64,000 nucleotides of DNA from Capitulum mitella (Eukaryota; Arthropoda; Thecostraca; Pollicipedomorpha; Pollicipedidae). This document shows positions 34,140 through 45,399 of this stretch, in pieces. The first letter of the stretch is position 1; every line of letters starts with the position of its first letter. The position numbers and the translations under genes were made by a program. The stretch spans positions 42,581,891-42,645,890 of the forward strand of contig CP099839.1 in NCBI GenBank assembly GCA_030062745.1, in the 5' to 3' direction. Below the pieces are notes generated by a model. That model worked only from the letters and a program-made list of their open reading frames with translations, was not told where the DNA came from and did not search any database.

Positions 34140-34540
34140 TAATGACCAGCACTGTGATCACCAGCTCTGGGCCGCTCTGGTAGCATTACTGACACCAGTT
34201 GCAACGGTAGTGTCACGGTACCTGACTTGACGAGCACCGCTAGCCGTGATCGGTAGCGCGGTTGGCAGAGCGCTGGTCTGCCCGTCCTGGTAAGACGGAC
34301 CCGAGTCGTCCCCGGATTGGATATTTGTCCCGCGGGTCAGCAACTGGTCAAGAGGGTCAAGCTCACTAACACACGGCCGTCGCACTTTTGGTAGCGCGTT
34401 AAACTTTCGTCACAAAATCAACTGTTACTTGGAATCGCTCGATCGGCTTAAGGAGTCGGAGCCTCTGCAGCAAGTTTTACTTAGCACGGTCTCCAATTCC
34501 TAACATCACCCCAGCAATCGTTCGGATCAAATGATAATAA
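34140..34540 (+). mobile_element. tRNA-headed SINE-like repeat, copy 2
   Basis: The head at 34248-34325 has a tRNA A-box-like word (GGTAGCGCGGTTGGCAGAGC) and a weaker B-box-like GACCCGAGTCGTCCCC. The body, 34340-34540, matches 17840-18060 in order, and the copy ends in an A-rich ATAATAATAAAAA tail. A tRNA-like head, a shared body and an A-rich tail are the usual parts of a SINE. Both B-box and head are degenerate, so it is unlikely to be transcribed now. Confidence 0.5.
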
Positions 34541-34899
34541 TAAAAACACCTGCACGACAACGTTCCACCGCAGCCCAACGCACGGCGCCTTTGCATTGGT
34601 CGCATGCCGACCGGTGGCGTCTCCTGTCCACACGTCTGCCCGGCCAGCACCCGGCGCCGGCCAGTGCGTGTCTCTGGCTGTCGAAGAACGGCTTTCGATG
34701 GCCGCTGACGACCGGGAAGACGAACTGCAGCCGCTCTTCATCCTTTGCGAGGCAGCGGCTGCACTCTTGGATGAGTGCGACGCCTTGTTCGGCGTGGTCG
34801 TTTGTGACGCCAGTGCCACGTACGGGGATGACAGCCATTTGGTAATCTTCGCGCTCTGGCCAGATTCGGGTCAGCGTCGAGGAATGTGTCATTGATGTT

Positions 34900-37800
34900 C
34901 AACTAACGGAAGAAGGTCCCCGAGCTGGTCATCACGAAGTCCTCCAGCGCGCACCCGGCAATGGCGCTGTTAAGGACGGTCTAGGAACGGATAACTCTGG
35001 CAGGAACGAAGACATTTAACTACTCCGGAACATTTTTGTATCCGAACAGGAGGGTGGGTGATTTTGCATCATGAGGGGAGGATTTTCAAGTCACTTTCTC
35101 CCAAATTAATACTCTAGGCTTTCCTGACGGCAGCGACTACGACGGAATGTCGGCAGACTTAACAGAGAGCCACCAAATTTTGGGAAAAGCGATCAAAGAT
35201 GGGGGATGGAGCTATGAAATATCTGCCTCAAATGCCGCTAATGCTGTAGAGAGTGCCTGTTTATAGTGGTATTTTCGGGTTTTACAGTGTGAAAAAATGT
35301 TCATTGAGCAGCCCTCTTGATACTGCATGAATGCAGTGATCGTCATTTAAAAGAACTTCAGGGTCGATACGCAATGGATAAATAAAGACCAATTTCTATA
35401 GAAATTTCTCCGTGGGCTTTTTTCACGATTGGCAACCGATCGCCGGTATGCGATCCTAACGCTTCGGACTTTCGATTTTCAGGACCACCTTACTGTATAA
35501 ATATTACATTTAAAATTATCTTTGTGTACACGAAGAGTTCCAACGTCATGAAAAACCCAAAACATAAAAACAAATCGCCACAGATCTCGTCTATTCTTGG
35601 GTTATGATGACGTCCCCGTAAGAGAAAAACCTGAAATACAGTGCTGTAAATGGTGGAGATGTTTTTTTTTTTTGAATAAAACCATGATGATGTTCAAGAT
35701 ACTACAAGACAACCTGAAGTTGTCAAATGTGAATTAATGGGCGGGTCTCAAACATTTTTCGGCGGATATCTTTGCTTGAAACCAGGCATGTAGCCAGGGT
35801 TTTCCTCTGAAGAGGGGGTAAATGTCAAATTTTGTTATATGGCACTGGTATATGATGAAATTTGTTGGAAAAAGTAGCAATTTTATGTAATTTACCTCAT
35901 ATTTAAGCAACAGGAAAGCATAAAATGTTTGCTTTTGCAACAGATATATGATCGCTATTACGTATTCCTGCAAAATCGCTGTATATCTAATGTTGACCGC
36001 TTGGCTTGGGGGGGGGGGGCATGGCCCTATGGAAGCTCCCCTTTGGCTACGTTCCTACTTGAAACCACATATTTTGAACAAAACCTGGTATCTACGCATA
36101 TACTGCGTACACTGTAAAACCACGAATACTCCCATTCGTGTCAATACAATTTTAACTTAGTTTGAAAATACATGACATGGAGGTGATATCATTCTGGGTA
36201 TTTCTTCGGAATAAGCATATACCACATCATTTCAAAATGATAATGTTCAGACTTGTTCTTACAAACAACATTGGTATTCGACAATCTAGCATGGGTAATA
36301 TTGTAGGACTGGTGATCTGACGATAATCAAGACAGTATCAGAATGCTGGAAATGCATATGCATACATATATATGCCATTTTTATTTTTACTTTCACTTTC
36401 CGCTCCGCTTCCCTGCTCGCAACTAGATTTTCGAACACTAGACCAGCACGGCCATATTAGAGAGGACTTCTTCCTTTGCATTTCTTCGAAAACGACGACA
36501 GATCACGGCTTGTAAAAAGAAGATAAACGTTGCCTTTCAGCGATACAACTTTTTAAAAGAAACACGTTCGATTGTATCACTGAGTATGGATGGTGTACAT
36601 TGGAATGCCGAGGCCAGATGGAAGATGTCTTATCAGCACGTCACTCCATTCAATGCTCCCCGCTCCTGTCCGTCCATACAGATGCGCCCGGTTCCGTCCG
36701 GGCTGAACCCTGTCCGTAGTGTGCGGGTATTCCCCGCGCAGATAACAGCAGCACCTGGAGGCCGCGGGGAGACGCCCTGGGTGCCCGTAACTGCGCAATG
36801 TCACGCCTGGACCGTCCCCGTCAGTTCCCACCGGGGGCCTGCGGCCAGTCCACTGCTGCCCAGAGGGTGGTGTCTCGGACGAGACTGTTCGGAACAAGAA
36901 ACGGTGCCGGCCTCGCCTGCCCTGCATTCCGACCTTGAGCCCTCCGACGGTCGGCCCGGCTGATCGTCAACCTTCATCTCACTAGGATGCGTAAGACGCG
37001 GGAAAGCACCACGCGTTCCCGCCGTCCATGTAGATGTCTTCTGACGCACAAGGGAGTCATCAGGGGCAGGACTGTCTTCTCAGAGCCCTGAGGAGCAGGT
37101 GAATTGTGCACTGTGGTCGCAGCTGTTTGGAATGACGTTGCGAAAATCGCATTAATGATACATGAAGGCTGTAGGTTGTCAACTGGAGAACGTTCTAGCC
37201 GTTTTCAACGTCATGCGGGATTGCCTACCGCAAAGTGATGCCGTTGATAATTCTGATCTGATTGTCAACCATCTGGGTATGTTGAAGGTATTCGGTTTTA
37301 CAGGACACGAACGCAGAGATGCACATAGCGTCTGTTTGTCAAGTCACATGATGCTAATGTTGACTCTTAGCCAGAATTAAAACTTAAAACTTCAATGTCG
37401 CATCAAAATCCGGTCAAAGTGCGATTTTTCGTGTTTTTATCCAGATCTTGAGGTTACCTGCTCAGGTTGAAAAGAACATTTCTAGAATGTCCGGCCTTGG
37501 TGGGCGTTGGTAACAAAGTTAAAGTCCAATGATTTGACGCAATAAAGGGCTTCAGTCAGACGAGGCTACCGTCACCAACAAAATCAACTAAGCTGGCAGT
37601 GCACCCGGCCTGCGTAATGTTTATCGCGATGCCTTTATTCTAAATTTTATGGCAAGTCTCGATATCAGGGTCTAAAATGACTAAGATGTTTTTTCGAAAT
37701 TCTAGTGGAATTCCGTTTTCACCGCGTTTCACCCGTTTTTCACGGCAATCTAGCACATTCGGTAAGCAGGGGAGCAGAAAAAAATCAGCAATGAAAAGCA

Positions 37801-38470
37801 AAGCAAAAAAAGATTGAAACTCTGAATGCATTCAGGGCTCGTACTACGGAATTATAAAGCCGTAACATAGCTGACAATGCACGAGCTTCGAAAAGACAAG
37901 TTTCTACAAATGGAAATGTGATACAACCGCGACGCGATGCTATGTTGATAAATTCAGTTTTAATATTTGCCCTTCATTCACGAGAGAGAGCCAAAGATCT
38001 TGAAAACTGTGTGATCCATTTTCGTGTATTTTGCCTGAAAGGACGTATTGGACACTAAATTTAGGGCTGGTGACATAACTTTTTGACATTGTTCTGGTAA
38101 AAGGAACCAATATAGTTTTCTGTAACTTAATTTTCTGAGGGAAATGAATCTGTTATTGCTACAAATGGACGCATGTTGAATGATAGCCCTAGATGCTAGC
38201 ATTCATCACTATCCCATGTACGAAGATGTGTTCTTTGTAGCACTTAGAAGACGTAAATATGGCTGAAGTACAAGACGACAAGAAAATGTTACACACGATC
38301 CAGAAAATTTGGACTTTGACTCTGAAGGGGTCATATAGAGCATACCATTCCTTGCTGCCTCTCAAATCAGAAACGTTTCCTGTTTCCTTTCTTCTTTGCA
38401 TCCTTCTGTTGCTGAAGAGTCTTACGAACGCAAAGGGCTTGTTTTGTCTCAAGTGGCTGTACATTTTTCT
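34900..38470. other. Gene-free stretch
   Basis: AT-rich DNA with a GC-richer patch at 36640-37060, a run of 12 G at 36008-36019 and a run of about 13 T near 35661. Short open frames have no recognisable domain or partner exon. A C/G run followed by AT-rich DNA is again reminiscent of the dispersed TTAA-type family, but no ends were found. Confidence 0.4.
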
Positions 38471-38474
38471 TTTG

Positions 38475-39254
38475 TCACCACTGTTGGAAATAGTCGTTGT
38501 TTGCAAGGCGATGGTAGACACGTCCACCACAGGGATCTCGCCACGGCTTTGGCGGGTACTGCAAAGAAACCTCCAGCCCAGGCAAGGACGTTTTCACCGA
38601 GTTCAGAGTGATGGGAGACGCCACGAAAAACTCAGGCGTTCTTTGTGATCCACACAGACCCAGTTTTTGGCAATCGTCTTCAGTAAGTTCGTTGATAACG
38701 CAATGATTTGGCGTAAAACCGACCACAGGTCCGTCACGCAAGCACATAAGCGGATTCATGGGCGCCACAGGAGGATATGGACATGGGCTCACCATAGTCG
38801 GCAGTTGTCGAAAGTTAGCAGTGTAGTCGCAGTTTGGATGACAAGAATTGCTTGAAAAGTCCCGCGAAACTGATTGAAATCCTGGATCACCAGGCGATTC
38901 GCGGTACGCTGCTAGATTTGTTCCGGCTGGTAGGCTGGCCGGGAATTGACCGTTGATGTTGCCACACACCGGAGCAATGCTCGGTGGCAGGGGTGTGTAA
39001 TCCGGCTTGAACCGAAGTTGCATGGGAACACATTGTTGCTGAGACGTTTGTGTAGGTTGAAAATTTGGCTGGGTATGATGGTACGAAGGCGCACACCTGA
39101 TGTATGGTAGAGGAGATACTGGTCCTCCAAAGCAGCTTGGCTTTTTGGGGTCTATGGGAAAGCCGAGAGATTGGCGAAGTTCTTGCTGGAACAATACTTG
39201 GCGAATGACCCTAGCACGTCTTTGGGCTTCGTATAAACACTGCTGTTCCGGCAT
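38475..39254 (-). CDS. Hypothetical protein, 259 residues, Pro/Gln/Cys-rich, intronless frame
   Basis: This is the longest uninterrupted ATG-to-stop frame that does not come from a repeat or CpG island. There is no signal peptide or membrane segment. Residues 1-30 are Gln/Arg-rich and probably helical (EAQRRARVIRQVLFQQELRQ). The middle (35-180) is rich in Pro, Ser and Asn with spaced Cys. Near 189-202 lies ELTEDDCQKLGLCG, and the C-terminus has a PPKPWRDPC stretch and ends NNDYFQQW. I count 13 Cys. The even amino-acid use and length argue for a real protein or a large exon. A weak TATATTTT lies about 60 bp upstream; no AATAAA was found just downstream. The family is not recognised. Pro-rich intronless proteins of this sort are often testis- or cilium-related, which is only a guess. 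Confidence 0.55.
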   Translation of the reverse strand: MPEQQCLYEAQRRARVIRQVLFQQELRQSLGFPIDPKKPSCFGGPVSPLPYIRCAPSYHHTQPNFQPTQTSQQQCVPMQLRFKPDYTPLPPSIAPVCGNINGQFPASLPAGTNLAAYRESPGDPGFQSVSRDFSSNSCHPNCDYTANFRQLPTMVSPCPYPPVAPMNPLMCLRDGPVVGFTPNHCVINELTEDDCQKLGLCGSQRTPEFFVASPITLNSVKTSLPGLEVSLQYPPKPWRDPCGGRVYHRLANNDYFQQW

Positions 39255-40104
39255 AGCGTGGGTTTTTCAGTCTTCGTTTTTCGGGATAGCTTTGCGCTAT
39301 GTTATAATTTAGAAAATATAGTCCATTATTCTTTTGTCTGCTGTGAATTTTCCATTCTTAACATATCAGAGGACCTAGTTGACTGTAATGGGACAAAAAT
39401 TTTGATAATTTTAATGTTTAAATTTTGAATGCTGCAGACGATTCGTTCCTAGGTGTTTGTTTTTCCGTGTTGTCTCGTGCACTGTTCTTTTATGCCCCCC
39501 ATTGTCCAGAGTTATGCGCCTATTCCGCTCTTTATGATTTTGGATGCATATCATAGGGAAGGATTATCTGACGGTTTAGTCTGCAAAGGGCTATAGTGAG
39601 GATTTCGGGCCGCGGGACATTATAGAGGCCTATATTAGCCAATCTGTATTTAAATAGATTAACATTGGTACCAGTATCAATGTTCGCCGGCTGAGGTATT
39701 TCGCTTGTATCTTTCAGTCACTGGGTGGGTTCACCGACCCATCTCGATCACGAACGGTCGGATCTCGATGAATCAAACGGCAATCGAGGCCACGATCGCT
39801 CCAGACATATGTTCATGTTTGCCGTTTTTAAACAAATACTCTTACGGTTATGTTTATGCTGGTGCTTTGGTCATTACGATGTTTTTTGTTCTTTTCGGAT
39901 GCGATCTCTAATATGTGTTGTGTTCCACATATTGTTGTATGAGCTTCCGTGCACCACGAGGGTTAAGCCCACAAAAGGGAGGCTTTCATCTTCCCACTCC
40001 TCGCCCCTCCACAGCGTGGGGCCTAGGAGGCCGGGGAGATGCTGGCAAGGGTTTTCCGATCGCGAAACAGAGGAATGGTAGAGGCAGTTTTGGCTATGGT
40101 TTAA

Positions 40105-41351
40105 CCCTCGTCCGTATAGGGGAGGGATTGATGCAACCAGTGAGGTCTTCCGAAAATAACTTACGAATGGTCTGTTTGATCCAACTGAAACTTAATGCAC
40201 TCTCTAGGGCATTTTTTTCACATCTTCTGGTGAAAAATTCCTCCTTTTCGTTGTCATGGTAACGAGCTGTGACGTCACTACGGGAACCATGTCAGCCGTT
40301 TTCGGGCGCCGACGCGGCCGGTTTACAACGGTCTCAGCTTTTTCTCATTGTAAGGCGGTTGGAGTGCACAAATGCAATAAAATATACATAAATCGACCCA
40401 GAGGCATATTACATAAGACTAAACGTAGATTTAATAGGTTCATGCTCACTGCCAGAATTATCGAAGGTGTAAACTGAGGTCATGAGCTATGGCGAGAAAC
40501 ACGTTTTTTATCCTTGGGAATGCGATAGAAAACAGGTATCGAAAAACAACCTATATGTTCGGATTGCTTGCGATGTAAGGAGTCGAATGATATAAATCTG
40601 GCACAATTTATCTTTTATTCCATCAAAAGGGTGCGCAATGCAGCGAACGATTTGCTTTTGCTCCGACGGGCGGAGCGGCGGTGGACGCGGAATGATGGGT
40701 CTGCAGTACCACGGCATGCCTGAAATTAGATTTTTGTTGGATGTGAACTCGGAAAACGCTCTAAAAGCATCTCAGTTACCATTTTTGGTCAATTCAAAGT
40801 CATTCTAGGTCATTGGCTTCAGGCAACTTTGGATGACCTAAGTTGACCTTGGATGACCTAAAATGACCTTTATGTATTATTCGACAATAGTGCTTGTTAA
40901 TTGAGATGCTGCACTTGACTCCAACATCCATAAGTATTTACAAAAATGCTTTAGCAGCTTCGAGAACGCATTTAAGCCGACGGCCACGCTTGACAAGGAT
41001 TGACCTAGCATGACCTGGATCGGACACCATGGGTGAAATACAATCATGTGGGGCACAGATGGACTCATAATTGATTAGCAAATATTACAATATCCGTTTC
41101 GTTTCATCATCATTTATTCTTTGACGTTCATTTGCGCGTAAACTAAAAAAATGCCACTTTTCTCTCCATTTTTTTTTACCTTTGACCCGATCCGGAAGGT
41201 CATCCGTTGATCTGGACCTTAAACAATCACGAGACCTCGTCACGCGCAATACGCTGGTACTTCCACGATGCTCTAGGACGTACGGTGTCTGGGTCGTACC
41301 AACCCTCACCCCTATGTTCACGTTATGCAGGAAGCCCTATACGGGCGAGGG
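40105..41351. mobile_element. Second non-autonomous TTAA-target (piggyBac-like) element
   Basis: The element is 1247 bp. The left terminus CCCTCGTCCGTATAGGG follows TTAA at 40101-40104. The right terminus, reversed, is CCCTCGCCCGTATAGGG, matching 16 of 17 bases, and is followed by TTCA (41352-41355), a one-base change from TTAA. Just inside, a GGGNNTG.T.C.ACC word is shared by both ends. Internally it has AGGTCA-type words (a TGACCTAAGTTGACCTTGGA stretch near 40835-40855) and a CTGAAACTTAATGCAC word also found in the 28401-29618 element, so the two belong to related families. No transposase frame is present. Confidence 0.65.
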
Positions 41352-42229
41352 TTCAAAAATGACTCCTTTGTGTGTTGGTTGTGTGTGCTAAAGTAGACGG
41401 CAATAAGATTTTCAGAAGTCAAGAGATATTTCAGAAGTCAAGAGATATTCTCATGTTGCATGAGAATAATTCGATCCAAGACTTTTTTCAGAAATGTGAA
41501 GAACTTACGATGCGATGGAGACGCGATCAGCTTTCTCTGGGGCTCTTGATAATGCGTGCATTTCCATTTAGTCTCTCAATGGACGTACAGTAACGAGTTA
41601 GAAAGACGTCGAATACAAAGGATGCTCTGTACCTCACTCCAAAGGTTTGGGGCACATGAGTCTCCTGTACCACTGGTGGCGGCGTCCATAATAGCGTGAA
41701 ACATCGTACAACAGCCGCATCAGAGAAGCACAAGAAGAAGGTGATGCCCGACCGCAGAAGGCTCACTTCGTAGATGTCGCCACCAATAGTCCCGTCTTAG
41801 ATAGATGGCAGCACTATGTACGTCCGAGACATTCCTCTCTCCGGCTTTCCATTAGCACAGGATTTTGGGCGTGAACGCATCTTGACTGACGATTTCGTGA
41901 AATTTGTGGAATGAAAAATGTTCTTCTGCTCCACTGACGAGCGTTATCGGGAGCCAGGAGGAAAAAGGAACTGAACCAAATTTGCTAGCTCACTTCGCAT
42001 TGGTTTGGACGGGTCTGCTCGTGCCCAAGAAATGGTTTACGGAATGAGAACGTCTGACGTGCAAAACTTCTAAAGGATGCAGTCTTATGCAGAGTGTTAT
42101 GTATATATGGAAACATTCGCAATCGGGGGTGGAGTGGAGGTGGATCACAACAAAGAGATGAGTTGCAAGTTTGCTGGCGGATGCCGCCTGACGGGGGCGG
42201 CGCCACGGATTTTGAGTTGGGGGCAAAAT

Positions 42230-42690
42230 TCTCCAGGGAGTCTCTTAGGCAAAATGGGACCTCCTCGCAGGGGTCTCCTGGTTTATACTGGGGGCTTTCC
42301 GATCCAGAAAAAAGCCTCCTTATCCCCACTCTCCTGTTCCAGGGCAGGGCAATTCTGATATATAGAGGGGCCTCCTTATCCCAAATCAGAGTCTCCTGAT
42401 CCGGAACAGGGGCCTCCTGATACATAAAAGAGACCTCCTGTTCCATAACAGGGCCCTCATGCAACACAGAGGATGCCTCCTTTTTCAGAACAGGGGCCTC
42501 CTGATCCATGACGGGACCTTCCGAGCTAGGAAAGGAGCCTCTCTAACAAGAAACTCTAACAAGGCCTCCTGATCAGGAGTAGGAGCTACCTACTTCATAA
42601 AGGGGCTCCTAATTCGGAAAAAGGGACCTCTTGATGCGGAAAGGGCCTCCTGAATTCGATTAAGGACCTCCTAGCTCAGTTATGGGGGCC
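42230..42690. repeat. 21-bp minisatellite (heptad-encoding)
   Basis: About 20 imperfect 21-bp units, seen on plus as GGCCTCCTGAT-type words. On the minus strand part of the array is open (within 41985-42509) and spells a seven-residue repeat such as QEAPVPD, KEASSVL, QEVSFMY. The unit is a multiple of three, so open phases are expected by chance. The rest of that frame leaves the array and shows no domain, so I do not call a gene. Confidence 0.7.
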
Positions 42691-43049
42691 TCCTTGACCT
42701 GAGTTTGGATAGCATATGACGTATGTGTAACTACAAAACTTTCAGTTTTGGTAAAAAGGCCTCCAAAAATTTAGGGAGGGGGCAAAGGCACACTCTTGCT
42801 CCTCCCGCCTGCCGATATAAGGGCAACCGCCCCCTCTGCACCTCCCTGCTGCGCCGCCCCTACCTCCTGAGAGACAAGACACCAGCGCTAAGGGGTAGGA
42901 CCGATGCAGAATGAATGACATGTAGTTTGAGGCACATTAGTCATAGCAGAGCTTGCCTGCGTCAGTGTCGAGGCACAGTCCTGACCGGCAGACTGGATCT
43001 TCTGAGAAGATTCGGACGCCGGCTGCCGCTGACCGGGACTTTCGACCAT

Positions 43050-43114
43050 TACTGTCACTGTGACAGTGACTGTGACTGTGTCACTGTGACTGTGACTGTG
43101 ACTGACTGTGACTA
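43050..43114. repeat. (GTGACT)n microsatellite
   Basis: Tandem TGTGAC/CACTGT hexanucleotides; the first part (CACTGTGACAGTG) is also palindromic. It sits at the left edge of a CpG island. Confidence 0.85.
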
Positions 43115-43254
43115 GGAGCTCACCTGACGGAGTGGGCTCAGCCTCTCGGCGGCGGACCACTGGTTTGGGCCGCGCGCTCGGCGGGCTCCAATCACAGCCT
43201 CTTGGAGAAGATACGCCATTCATTGCTCTCCCCGCTCTTTCTCTCTCTCTCATG

Positions 43255-43680
43255 ACACGGGTGTACCTATCTCCGACACGTATTAGGCTAATGGCCGGAC
43301 GCCCGCCGAGCCGTAATTTAACACCATCTCCTTTTACAGAATTCAAACAATCAGCTGGATAGCATTCATGAGAAACAATTAGTGAAAGGCAGGAGTTTAC
43401 ATCATTAGAATGTAATATGCGCTGCTATCTTGGCCCGGGTCTCCTGCGGCGCGCGCTGATTGGCGCCCCATGGCGCGCCAGCTGTAATTATCGGCGCACG
43501 CGCCCCCGCCCAGGCGCCGCCGCGCCGCGCCGGCCGGCAGCGCGCCGTTACCGCCGCTGCCGAGCCGGCCATTACGGGCACGTCCAGCGGCGCGTGCCGG
43601 CCCGGGCGCCTGGTTACCCGTGCCTCGGGTCGGCGGCGGGGAGGCCCGGCCGGCGATGACCGCGGGGAGGCGGTGTTTGG
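43255..43680. other. CpG island with homeodomain-like AT words
   Basis: CpG-dense DNA (43430-43680) follows a less GC-rich part with TAATTTAACACC, AACAATTAGTG, CATCATTAGAATG and CAGCTGTAATTA words. No splice-framed exon is evident. TAATTA/CATTAG words inside CpG islands recur at 49280-49450, 52550-52680, 53790-53870, 61060-61110 and 63095-63200. I read these as regulatory islands near a developmental gene outside the window; this is inference. Confidence 0.35.
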
Positions 43681-45005
43681 ACGTCTGGGGTCAACTGGAA
43701 AGGAGTTGTTCCCGAACTGTTAGAGAGGAGATCTGCAGCAGTTCTGAGGTTTTAGCAACAGACAATAGACAACAGCAACAACTCGTCATGTCGTGCTCAT
43801 GCAGTTAGCCGAGGCATTTCCAGACTCTAGGAGTCTCGTGCTGCATTCTCAGGCACTGTTCTGCAGTCGGGGCCTTTTCCAAGAGAACAAAATAAATAAC
43901 GGCTGGCTTCTAGGCTATTCGGCTTATAGAAGGGCTGAGCATGATTTCATTTTATTAGGCATACGCAGTGGGATAGTATGTATACTCATACCTGACATAA
44001 AAATAACTGAGTCCCGGGGATGACGGAGTCATACCGCGTGTTCATGCATGCTTAAGAAACGGGACTGACATGATTGCTTTGCTCTCAACGTGACGAAATG
44101 CCCAAAATTGCAACATCTGAATCCAGTTAAGCGATATCCGTCTTTGATTTCCAGTTGGATAGTTTTCGGCCTACCTGTTGTTAAGGATACCGACGTCTCA
44201 CTCGCTCTCCCGATGAACTGCAAGGTTATTGAATGACTTGAAGGGGTCAAGTCAGACATAACTAGAACAAAAATGAAACGCGTTGTACGTTCGTTTTTGT
44301 TTCATCGTTCTGTCCTGATTAGGAGAGAAATGGGATGCTGGTGGTAAGGAGTGAGGACCGTCTTCATTCGGAGCGTAGGTGAAAATCCCCACGTCCGGCG
44401 AGGGTTAAGTCCAGGGTGAAGTTAAAGACGGCGGAATTCGTTACCATGAGGCACATTATTTAGATCTGGCGTGCTGCGCAGAATCGCTTTAACTCTATTT
44501 TCATGCAGAGGGGTCGAACTGCCTTCCCCCACCCCGTGGTTCCATCTGCGCCGAAGCCAAACGGCTGGCGCTTTTGAATTGAAATTTAGTAGCGTTTCCT
44601 GCGTATTCTCTTTACATAGAACATCACAGTTTCAACGTCTGCCATTGAACAGGAGCGGCTCCCGGAAATGCTCACGGGAGGCACGTGGCATAGGGCAGGA
44701 GGCATTCTGCGGTCGTTGCATTCGCTTTACAGATCGATGCTTTTGGCCAATGTCTAGCGATGCTATATCATTGAAGGGCAGTTATAACACTTCATCACCA
44801 CGTTCATCGTCTACAAAGCGTCCGGGGACTGTCAAGGGCGGACGCAGGACAATGCAACTAGAGGATATGCAGCGTTACGTGGAAGCTGAGTCTGCGTCCT
44901 GAAGCAAGGTATGAATCAATACGTTTACGTTTCCACGCATTGTTTTGTTTTCACCAAATCGATTCTCACACAATGATTGTTTTCTTTTTACCAGATAAAC
45001 CCTCG

Positions 45006-45387
45006 TTGTTCTTAGACGATACACGATACCAAGAATGTATGAAAAGGCTGACCTCGGTTGCAGGCTGCAGAAAGAAAGATCGCAAAGGGAAAGTAGCACT
45101 CGCCGGCTTTCGACACTGAACCATCTTCAGGTGATGGGGTGATGGAGGAGAACGAGTACGAGTAGGTACGAGTAGGGGTCGGCTCCGGGGAAGACTGTCT
45201 TCTCCGGAGTTGGCCGGCACACGGACATACCTTGCTTCCTCCCACCCTACCCCTAACTTCTGACGATGGCCTAGGGCCGAAAATTTGTGGGTTCTGCTTT
45301 CCCTCTGCAATCTTTCTTTCTGCACCCTGCATTACACCGAGGTCAGCCTTTTCATGTGTTTTCGTATGGTCTGTCGTCTAGGAACAA
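45006..45387. mobile_element. Foldback-type element with imperfect 90-bp inverted repeats
   Basis: The left arm 45006-45096 and the right arm 45294-45387 are inverted copies. Shared words, in order, are TTGTTC.TAGACGA, ATGAAAAGGCTGACCTCGGT, TGCAGAAAGAAAGAT and AGGGAAAG. The centre (about 200 bp) has another GC hairpin near 45184-45210 (CTCCGGGGAAGA/TCTTCTCCGGAG). On plus, CTGACGA..GGCCTAGGGCCGAAAA at 45260-45283 resembles the CUGANGA-stem-GAAA core of hammerhead ribozymes carried by Penelope-like elements, with one extra base. It is either a MITE or a Penelope-like terminal structure. No protein is encoded. Confidence 0.55.
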
Positions 45388-45399
45388 CTAGTGTTAAAT

